From: Desulfocapsa sp.
Lineage (GTDB): Bacteria; Desulfobacterota; Desulfobulbia; Desulfobulbales; Desulfocapsaceae
Assembly: GCA_030638765.1 (NCBI GenBank)
Contig: DAOWDZ010000158.1
Location: 1-10,155, forward strand
Direction: 5' to 3'
DNA: 10,155 bases
Shown: in pieces, positions 1-5,545 of the stretch
How positions within the stretch are numbered: the stretch's first letter is position 1
How the letters are laid out: each line of letters starts with the position of its first letter
Translations under genes and position numbers: made by a program
The notes under the pieces: generated by a model
The model's input: only the letters and a program-made list of their open reading frames with translations
Told to the model about the DNA's origin: nothing
The model's database searches: none

Positions 1-1
1 A

Positions 2-367
2 TATAGAACTCTGCGAGCCCATGTGGAGGACTACCGTAACCGAATCGCCATGCTGGCTGAAGACAGGGACGTCATTGAAGAAGAAATCAAATTATTTTAT
101 CAAAAAAATGACATCAGTGGCATCATGCTTTTTCTACGAGGCTTAGACGGTGATAGTAGAACATCTGGCACCATGTCAGGTGCCATTGTTGGTGACGGAA
201 CCATAAATATGGAAGACAAAATGCGTCTTCGTGCACCAGAATCTGTTGAAAAGTTTTTGCCAATTCTTGAATCCATCCCTGCCCCATCTTCGATTAAAGC
301 TGAGCTAAAAACTCTGATAAAAAGCGCTTACGAAAATCAGCCTGAGTTTGATTTTAACAAAACCTAA
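2..367 (+). CDS. Hypothetical protein, probably the C-terminal part of a longer gene
   Basis: I do not recognise this family. The reading frame is open to the left edge of the window and ends with TAA at 365-367, so the gene probably starts upstream. An internal start is possible: a GTG at 23 has a weak GAG at 14-16 upstream, and an ATG lies at 50. From the GTG the product is 114 residues. The first third is strongly charged and looks helical (EDRDVIEEEIKLFYQK). A Gly/Ser/Thr-rich patch follows (SGTMSGAIVGDGTI), then a second helical, Lys/Glu-rich part ending in FDFNKT. There is no signal peptide, membrane segment or Cys cluster in the visible part. It is followed by a 132-base gap and then htpX on the same strand, so co-transcription is possible, but a promoter candidate lies in that gap. 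That this is a real coding frame is likely; its function is unknown. Confidence 0.6.
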   Translation, partial: YRTLRAHVEDYRNRIAMLAEDRDVIEEEIKLFYQKNDISGIMLFLRGLDGDSRTSGTMSGAIVGDGTINMEDKMRLRAPESVEKFLPILESIPAPSSIKAELKTLIKSAYENQPEFDFNKT

Positions 368-419
368 CCAACGCAAACCAGCAAAGCCTCAAGAATACCT
401 TAAAGAAGATGACATTTTC

Positions 420-447
420 TTGACAGAGATCGCACCATCATTATGGT
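420..447 (+). promoter_or_regulatory. Candidate sigma70-type promoter upstream of htpX
   Basis: A perfect -35 hexamer TTGACA at 420-425 is followed after 16 bases by TATGGT at 442-447, which matches four of the six positions of the -10 consensus. Transcription would start near 455, leaving a leader of about 45 bases before the preferred htpX start at 500. An in-frame ATG at 443 lies inside the -10 element, which argues against using that ATG as the htpX start. I see no typical sigma32 -10 element. This is a pattern match only. Confidence 0.4.
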
Positions 448-489
448 ATGCCTCAACATAAAGGGAAAAAACACTATTCACAACCCCTT

Positions 490-493
490 GGAG
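490..493 (+). promoter_or_regulatory. Ribosome binding site that sets the htpX start
   Basis: GGAG at 490-493 is placed six bases before the ATG at 500. The longer alternative start at 443 has no comparable site. The protein beginning at 500 has the short N-terminus, followed directly by a membrane segment, that is usual for HtpX. Confidence 0.65.
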
Positions 494-499
494 AAAACA

Positions 500-1348
500 A
501 TGACAAGTATGATTAAAACGGGCATGCTCATGGCAGCCCTTACGGCTGTTCTCATGGTAGCAGGACAGGCAATTGGCGGTAGCAGTGGAATGACCATTGC
601 CTTGGTTATGGCCTTTGGTATGAACTTTTTTGCGTACTGGTTCAGCGACAAGGCTGTACTCAAAATGAGTGGTGCAAGAGTCGCCACGGCTGCAGAAGCA
701 CCGGAACTTCACAAAATGGTAGCGCAACTTGCAAGACGTGCAGACCTTCCCATGCCAAGTGTTTATATTATGCACCAGGACACGCCCAATGCCTTTGCAA
801 CGGGAAGAAACCCCGAACATGCCGCGGTGGCCGTAACCACTGGTCTTATGAATATACTGAAACCACATGAACTCGAAGGTGTAATAGCCCACGAACTTGC
901 ACATATAAAAAATCGTGACATTCTGATCAGCACCATTGCTGCAACTATGGCTGGAGCAATCAGTATGTTGGCATCCATGGCTCAGTGGGCAATGATCTTT
1001 GGTGGTGGCAGATCAAATGATGACGAAGGCGGCGGTGGTGGAATTATCGGCACTATTGCCATGATGATTCTTGCGCCACTGGGTGCATCTCTTATTCAAA
1101 TGGCTATATCCAGAAGCCGTGAGTACCAGGCTGATGCGACGGGTGCAGCTATCTGTGGCCATCCGCGATCCCTTGCCTCTGCCCTTCAACAGTTGGAGAG
1201 CTTCAACAGACGACGTCCGATGAATGTCAATCCTGCAACAGCACAGATGTATATAGTAAATCCTCTATCCGGAGGACAAATGGCCAATCTTTTTTCCACC
1301 CACCCACCAATGCAAGAAAGAATTAAACGCTTGGGTGCAATGGGGTAA
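500..1348 (+). CDS. htpX: HtpX-family membrane zinc metalloprotease (peptidase M48)
   Basis: Predicted cytoplasmic-membrane endopeptidase that degrades misfolded or damaged membrane proteins, working alongside FtsH in organisms where it has been studied. The product is 282 residues, close to the usual 280-295. The zinc-binding HELAH is at residues 131-135, within [13 protein letters not shown], and the third ligand is probably E208 in SREYQAD. The M48 tail motif [11 protein letters not shown] is near the C-terminus. Hydrophobic segments lie at about 5-26, 31-48, 141-168 and 181-203, giving the four-segment layout of the family. A Gly/Asp-rich loop separates the last two. The start at 500 is chosen over an in-frame ATG at 443 because GGAG lies six bases upstream and the 19 extra residues are hydrophilic and untypical. 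A further in-frame ATG at 509 is possible. The kinase gene follows after 66 bases with no visible terminator. The family assignment is firm; the substrates are unknown. Confidence 0.95.
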   Translation: MTSMIKTGMLMAALTAVLMVAGQAIGGSSGMTIALVMAFGMNFFAYWFSDKAVLKMSGARVATAAEAPELHKMVAQLARRADLPMPSVYIMHQDTPNAFATGRNPEHAAVAVTTGLMNILKPHELEGVIAHELAHIKNRDILISTIAATMAGAISMLASMAQWAMIFGGGRSNDDEGGGGGIIGTIAMMILAPLGASLIQMAISRSREYQADATGAAICGHPRSLASALQQLESFNRRRPMNVNPATAQMYIVNPLSGGQMANLFSTHPPMQERIKRLGAMG

Positions 1349-1404
1349 ACTCATCATATTTTCCTGATAAAAAGCCAGTGAGCAGACCTCTTACAATCTT
1401 CTTT

Positions 1405-1409
1405 GAGAG
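1405..1409 (+). promoter_or_regulatory. Ribosome binding site that sets the aarF/ubiB-like start
   Basis: GAGAG at 1405-1409 lies five bases before the ATG at 1415. A longer frame could begin at the TTG at 1403, but nothing resembling a Shine-Dalgarno sequence precedes that codon, and the TTG would overlap the site described here. Confidence 0.55.
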
Positions 1410-1414
1410 CTATT

Positions 1415-3109
1415 ATGAAAGTCACAAATATCAAAAGGACTTTTCAAAGCACTAAAAGACTCACAAACATACTCAAAGTTCTTTCAAAGTTCGGCTTTAG
1501 AGAAATCATTAAAGACCTTGGACTGGACTCCTTCAGCGGTGGCAAGAAAAACAGTGACACTCCTGAGAACGAACAGGTGGATACCGTCTCATCACGGCCC
1601 ACACGAATGCGCCATGTCCTGGAAGAACTAGGCCCTACCTATATAAAACTTGGCCAGATCCTTGCTACCCGTCCAGATCTCATTCCTCCTGAATGGGCTC
1701 AGGAATTCAAACATCTCCAGGATAACTGCGGTCAGGTTCCATTTGATGAAATAGAAGAAATTCTCATTCAAGAATTCCCGGGTCGTCTTCAGCAACTGTT
1801 CATCTCCATAGAAGAAACACCCCTTGCAGCTGCATCCATGGCCCAGGTCCATCAGGCAAGACTGGCAGACGATACCGCCGTTGTATTAAAAGTACTGCGC
1901 CCCGGAACCAGAAAACTGATCGAAAATGACATGGCACTTCTTGAATGGCTGGCTCAGTTCGTTGAAGATTATTTTTCAAATCTTGGGTATAGCCCGGTGG
2001 CTGTCGCCGCTGAATTTTCACGGGAAATCACCAAAGAAATGAACTTTCTCCAAGAAGCCCAGGCAACGGATAAACTTCGTCGCTACTTTGAAGATGATCC
2101 TAACATCAGTTTTCCAAAGGTCTACAGGGATGCCTCCACCCGCAACGTCTTGACCATGGAAGAGATCAAAGGACGACCATTATCATCCGTTGACCCCAAA
2201 AGTTTAAAACCGGAAGAACGTAGGAAAATTGTGGCCAATGGCACGGATGCAGTTTTTAAACAGTGTCTCCGCTACGGTTTTTTCCATGCTGACCCACATC
2301 CCGGCAACATCTTTCTTCTCCCCGGACAGAAGCTCTGTTTCATTGATTGTGGAATGACTGGACGTCTTGATAAAAAAACAGCCGAACAACTCATCGATCT
2401 TGTGGCAGCCATAAGTCAGGGAAATATTGATAAACTTTGTCGAGTGGTTGTTGAACTCACAGACGTTGATCCTGCGGTGACGGACAGAAGAGATTTCAGA
2501 TCAGATGCCCAACTCATGGCATCAACATTTCAGGATGCTGACCTTAAACAGCTCGATATCACCAAACTACTCTCGGATTTCTTCGCAATGCTGCAGCGGT
2601 ACCAGATCGTCTGTCCCAGTGATTTAATATTGCTCACCAAGGCGCTCACAACCATTGAAGGCGTTGCAGAATACTTTGATCCAACATTCAATGTGCTTGC
2701 CCATGTTGAGCCGCAAATTAAAGAAGTTGTGACGAAACGTTACGGATTCACAGCATTGAAGCATCGCATGCAGAAAAGCATAAACGATTATGGGGATCTG
2801 GTGGAGAACCTGCCGCTGGACATACAAAGAATAATGGATCAGGTACGGCATAACCGCCTGACTCTAAACCTTGAGATGAAACGAATCGAACACCTTGCCG
2901 ACAAAGTAGATCTTTCCAGCAGGGTCATGGGAATATCCATGATTATCTCTGCACTCATCGTCGGTTCTTCTATCTTGATACTGGCCGATTCTCTTGCAAA
3001 AAAGCAGGGCATACTCGGCATACTGGGAATTATAGGACTTGCGGGTGCAGGAATCTATTCTGCTGGGTTTGTGGCATCCGCATTACTGCCGAAAAAGAAA
3101 CACAAGTAG
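1415..3109 (+). CDS. ubiB: AarF/UbiB (ABC1/ADCK) family atypical kinase-like ATPase
   Basis: Member of the UbiB/ABC1 family, which supports isoprenoid-quinone biosynthesis or lipid handling at the membrane; its ATPase activity is better documented than protein phosphorylation. The product is 564 residues, typical for the full-length bacterial form. In order: the family-specific KxGQ motif (KLGQ, 78-81) in the N-terminal extension, the Ala-rich nucleotide loop AAASMAQVH (138-146) replacing the usual Gly-rich loop, K159 in VVLKVLRP, the catalytic HADPHPGN (291-298) and the metal-binding DCG (311-313, in place of DFG). Two hydrophobic C-terminal segments (starting around 510 and 533) are separated by a short charged linker and end in a Lys-rich tail. 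All signature residues are intact. The ATG at 1415 is preferred over an upstream TTG. A function in ubiquinone synthesis should not be assumed: an anaerobic sulfate reducer would be expected to use menaquinone, so the symbol marks the family only. It converges on the TIM-like gene with four bases between stops. Confidence 0.92.
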   Translation: MKVTNIKRTFQSTKRLTNILKVLSKFGFREIIKDLGLDSFSGGKKNSDTPENEQVDTVSSRPTRMRHVLEELGPTYIKLGQILATRPDLIPPEWAQEFKHLQDNCGQVPFDEIEEILIQEFPGRLQQLFISIEETPLAAASMAQVHQARLADDTAVVLKVLRPGTRKLIENDMALLEWLAQFVEDYFSNLGYSPVAVAAEFSREITKEMNFLQEAQATDKLRRYFEDDPNISFPKVYRDASTRNVLTMEEIKGRPLSSVDPKSLKPEERRKIVANGTDAVFKQCLRYGFFHADPHPGNIFLLPGQKLCFIDCGMTGRLDKKTAEQLIDLVAAISQGNIDKLCRVVVELTDVDPAVTDRRDFRSDAQLMASTFQDADLKQLDITKLLSDFFAMLQRYQIVCPSDLILLTKALTTIEGVAEYFDPTFNVLAHVEPQIKEVVTKRYGFTALKHRMQKSINDYGDLVENLPLDIQRIMDQVRHNRLTLNLEMKRIEHLADKVDLSSRVMGISMIISALIVGSSILILADSLAKKQGILGILGIIGLAGAGIYSAGFVASALLPKKKHK

Positions 3110-3113
3110 GAAA

Positions 3114-3812
3114 CTACCCCAAAGAATCTCCCACTTTATTGCAAATTCCCGCAAAGATTTTAGCATCAAGACTTGACTGACCCACCAAAACTCCCGAAAG
3201 CTCTGGAAGGGCTATATAGTCGTCCACATTCTCAATGATTAAAGACCCGCCGTAAACCACGGGGCGGTTTCCTTGAACCTGATTAATAAATTGTGCAGCC
3301 TCTGAAACTCGCTGAGGTTCTTCTGGAATCCTTGCCATTGCAGCCTCTTTCGGGCCATAGGCAATGATCAATTCATCACAATCAATATCATTTAACGCAG
3401 TAAGCTGAGACATGGCATAGGGCTGGTCAATACAGACAATGGGTTTTAAACCGGCATCAACGGTTTCTGACATCTTATTGGCTGTATCCTGGGATGTTTC
3501 ACGAAAATATCGCCTTCGTTCCGAATGGCCTATAATTACGTAGTCAACCATTCCTTTTATCATATCTGCCGCCACAGCTCCTGTGTATGCGCCTTTCGGG
3601 AATGGAGACACATCCTGCGCTGCAAGAGAGAACATTTTGATTCCAAGAGCGTTAACATACTCAGACAGGCTGCACAAACAGATAAAAGAAGGGGCAATAA
3701 TAACCTCCAGACCATTAACAGGACGATAAAGATCTGCGAATTCTGAGAACCACTTCTGCGCGTCTTGTCTGTTCTTGTTACTCTTCCAGTTACCAATGAC
3801 ATACTTTTTCAC
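3114..3812 (-). CDS. Triosephosphate-isomerase-like TIM-barrel protein lacking the catalytic Glu
   Basis: Clear homologue of triosephosphate isomerase, which interconverts glyceraldehyde-3-phosphate and dihydroxyacetone phosphate, but probably with altered or lost activity. Conserved: GNWKSN (7-12) with N8 and K10, GAYTG (74-78), GHSERR (95-100) with the electrophile H96, YGGS (187-190) and GVLVGQSSLD (207-216), the last two being phosphate-binding loops. Missing: at the catalytic base, where AYEPVWAIGTG is expected, the protein reads AYGPKEAAMARI, with G153 in place of Glu and no loop-6 hinge. The nearest acid is E156. The CIGE motif is CIDQ (127-130) and the Glu after the loop-3 TG is A79. 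At 232 residues it is shorter than the usual ~250, mostly between CIDQ and loop 6. The GTG at 3812 is preferred to the GTG at 3818, since AAAGAGG lies five bases before the former and overlaps the latter. It is last in the minus-strand unit, 21 bases after yggU. Homology is sure; the function is unknown. Confidence 0.85.
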   Translation of the reverse strand: MKKYVIGNWKSNKNRQDAQKWFSEFADLYRPVNGLEVIIAPSFICLCSLSEYVNALGIKMFSLAAQDVSPFPKGAYTGAVAADMIKGMVDYVIIGHSERRRYFRETSQDTANKMSETVDAGLKPIVCIDQPYAMSQLTALNDIDCDELIIAYGPKEAAMARIPEEPQRVSEAAQFINQVQGNRPVVYGGSLIIENVDDYIALPELSGVLVGQSSLDAKIFAGICNKVGDSLG

Positions 3813-3817
3813 GCTCA

Positions 3818-3824
3818 CCTCTTT
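3818..3824 (-). promoter_or_regulatory. Ribosome binding site that sets the TIM-like gene start
   Basis: On the minus strand AAAGAGG is placed five bases before the GTG at 3812-3810. An alternative GTG at 3818-3816 shares its first base with this site and so has no spacing at all. The shorter start also gives an N-terminus (MKKYVIGNWK) matching the usual position of the NWK motif in the family. Confidence 0.6.
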
Positions 3825-3833
3825 GTCAATTAT

Positions 3834-4133
3834 TTACCCAGAAACAGCCTCAATTTTAGCCCGAATTATCTCTTCACTCAGCCCATCGACAAGAATACTT
3901 TTACTTCGAGACTGCAGGCCATGCCGAATTTCTATATTTTTCTTTTTTAATTTAAAGAATGAAGCAAGAAAGCTGATAACTGCAGCATTCGCCTTACCAT
4001 CCACAGGAGGCGCTGTAACAGCAAGCCTCATCGCATTACCATACTCACCTGCAAATCGGTCACGAGACGCCCTTGGCTGCACATACACCCTTAACAGTAA
4101 CCGCCCATCACTGTGAACTGATAGAAAAGACAT
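3834..4133 (-). CDS. yggU: DUF167 / YggU family protein
   Basis: Small conserved cytosolic protein of the DUF167 (YggU) family, whose biochemical role is not established. The 99-residue length is typical (about 95-105). The family signature is visible: VQPRASRDRF near residues 18-27, then the very characteristic APPVDGKANAAV, and GLQSRSKSILVDG toward the end. The ATG at 4133 lies nine bases downstream of the divIVA-like stop; its Shine-Dalgarno sequence is weak, so translation may be coupled to divIVA. In many bacteria yggU lies beside yggT, as here, where only the divIVA-like gene separates the two. The family call is firm. Confidence 0.9.
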   Translation of the reverse strand: MSFLSVHSDGRLLLRVYVQPRASRDRFAGEYGNAMRLAVTAPPVDGKANAAVISFLASFFKLKKKNIEIRHGLQSRSKSILVDGLSEEIIRAKIEAVSG

Positions 4134-4142
4134 AAAAACTTT

Positions 4143-5165
4143 TCAGGAAGAGGGTTCAATTGGATCTTTTTTGGGTTCTAAACTGAACATATCTTTAAGA
4201 TCGAAGGAATCATCCCCCGCTTCCCCCTCGGCATCATTCGTCAACAGTGACTCAAGAACACCTTCAACACCAGTTGAATCATCAGGGGTACTATTCAGTT
4301 TTTTCACATCTTCAGGGGCAATTGAACCATCATCATTAATCTGAACTGTCTGAAACAGTTCATGTTCATCTTCAGCCGTATCGTCACTGTCTTCATTTGA
4401 AGCTTCAAGACCCTCTTCTTCATCGTCTGGATAAAAGACTTCGATTGTTTCAAGATAACTTTCAAGGGTGGCCTTCAGATCTGCCTTTACCTCTCCCTTT
4501 TTATTTTTCAGGGTTTCAATTTCAAGTGGTAAACGCTCCAGCTCCTCGTGAGCATCATCACGGATTTTTACAATAATATCTTCGGCTTCAGTAATCATTT
4601 CCGCTGCCTGCAATTTACTTTTTTCCTTCAGATCAGCAGCAAAATCTTGGGCGGAGGCAAGGGTTGCTTTAAAATCCACCTCTTCTTTTTTCAGATCACT
4701 ATTTTGTTCCAACAAGATCTCTATTCTTCCCTGCAGACTATTGTTTTCAACCTTGGCTTCCATCAGTGCAGATTTAGCCTCTTCTACTCTGGCACTCGCC
4801 TCACTAACTTCTTCATCACGTTCAACATTTTCCTGCTCCATATCAGCAATACGTAATCGAAGTTCATCTATTTCCCTGACAAGATCTTTGATTTTTTCTT
4901 CTTTCTGAGAGCAGCCATCCTTTAGCTCATCAGATATCTTTCTTGTAAACTCCATATCTGTTTCAAGAGATCCGGTATAGTTCTCTGAGCTTTCCTTCTC
5001 CTTGCGAAGATTATCAAGCTCCTCGACCTGCTCCTTACACTGTTGCTGCAGTTCAAAAAATTCATCAGCAATAGTTTCCAGGTAATCCCTTACTTCCAGT
5101 GGATCACAACCTCTGAATTTAACCTGAAATTCCTGGTCCTTAATTAATTGTGGAGTAATAACCAT
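4143..5165 (-). CDS. divIVA: DivIVA-family coiled-coil protein with extended coiled coil and acidic tail
   Basis: Probable peripheral membrane scaffold that self-assembles at curved membrane (poles or septum) and recruits partners. Residues 1-35 match the DivIVA lipid-binding domain: ITPQLI, then F17-R18-G19 at the same residue numbers as the membrane-inserting Phe and Arg of B. subtilis DivIVA, followed by the CDPLEVRDYLE helix. The usual Tyr after FRG is C20. Residues about 40-165 are a long heptad-like Glu/Lys-rich coiled coil. Residues about 167-242 (ATLASAQDFAADLKEKSKLQ onward) resemble the C-terminal coiled coil of standard DivIVA. The remaining ~100 residues are acidic and probably disordered, ending in FDLKDMFSLEP. 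At 340 residues it is about twice the length of the Bacillus protein (164). The ATG at 5165 has AAGGGA upstream at good spacing. It sits between yggT and yggU, a context like the Gram-positive ylm-divIVA cluster. Family assignment is strong from the N-terminus; the role in this organism is inferred. Confidence 0.85.
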   Translation of the reverse strand: MVITPQLIKDQEFQVKFRGCDPLEVRDYLETIADEFFELQQQCKEQVEELDNLRKEKESSENYTGSLETDMEFTRKISDELKDGCSQKEEKIKDLVREIDELRLRIADMEQENVERDEEVSEASARVEEAKSALMEAKVENNSLQGRIEILLEQNSDLKKEEVDFKATLASAQDFAADLKEKSKLQAAEMITEAEDIIVKIRDDAHEELERLPLEIETLKNKKGEVKADLKATLESYLETIEVFYPDDEEEGLEASNEDSDDTAEDEHELFQTVQINDDGSIAPEDVKKLNSTPDDSTGVEGVLESLLTNDAEGEAGDDSFDLKDMFSLEPKKDPIEPSS

Positions 5166-5225
5166 AATAATTTTCCCTTTCGATCAACGTGTGGAAACGC
5201 TGCAGCAATCAAAACAAATCTTCAA

Positions 5226-5525
5226 TTAACCTACTCCAATTGCCATCTGCTTCAGAGTGGGAACCAGAAAACTCTGAAGAAACATAATCACCATAATGAG
5301 AATCATGGGTGAAAAATCAATCCCTCCCATACTCATCGGGATAAAGCGCCTGATACGACTCAGTAGCGGTTCCGTCACATCATATAAAAAACGAACGATT
5401 GGATTATAGGGATCCGCATTCACCCAGGATATAACAGCGCGACCTATAATGACCCACATATAAGCCATAAGGAGAAAATCTATCAGCTGAGCAATCGCCA
5501 TCACAAAATTATTTACAACAAACAT
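5226..5525 (-). CDS. yggT: YggT family integral membrane protein
   Basis: Small membrane protein of the YggT/YlmG family. The related Gram-positive and chloroplast proteins are linked to cell or nucleoid division and envelope organisation, but the molecular function is not settled. The product is 99 residues, about the size of a single YggT repeat (E. coli YggT carries two). A hydrophobic segment at about 8-34 runs into the family motif GRAVISWVNADPYNPIVRFL, then a polar stretch with TEPLLSRIRRFIP, then a second hydrophobic segment at about 71-92. The ATG at 5525 has GGAG seven bases upstream. It lies 20 bases after metG and 60 bases before the divIVA-like gene on the same strand, consistent with one transcript. 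Confidence 0.92.
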   Translation of the reverse strand: MFVVNNFVMAIAQLIDFLLMAYMWVIIGRAVISWVNADPYNPIVRFLYDVTEPLLSRIRRFIPMSMGGIDFSPMILIMVIMFLQSFLVPTLKQMAIGVG

Positions 5526-5545
5526 TCAAATACTCCATATATATT

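Noticed and set aside
443..499. 19-residue N-terminal extension of htpX from the ATG at 443
   Set aside because: The ATG falls in the candidate -10 element and lacks a ribosome site, and the extra residues are not typical of HtpX, which starts just before its first membrane segment.
389..904. Minus-strand open frame (171 codons) over the start of htpX
   Set aside because: It is antisense to htpX and its promoter region, Cys/His-rich in the way reverse-frame translations often are, and matches no known family. The opposite strand carries a firm gene.
3106..3135. Rho-independent terminator between the convergent kinase and TIM-like genes
   Set aside because: Only a four-base-pair stem is present and no T-run follows on either strand.
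3114..3812. Sequencing error explaining the missing catalytic Glu in the TIM-like gene
   Set aside because: The codon is GGC, two substitutions from either Glu codon, the frame is intact on both sides, and several neighbouring loop-6 residues and other conserved Glu positions differ too.
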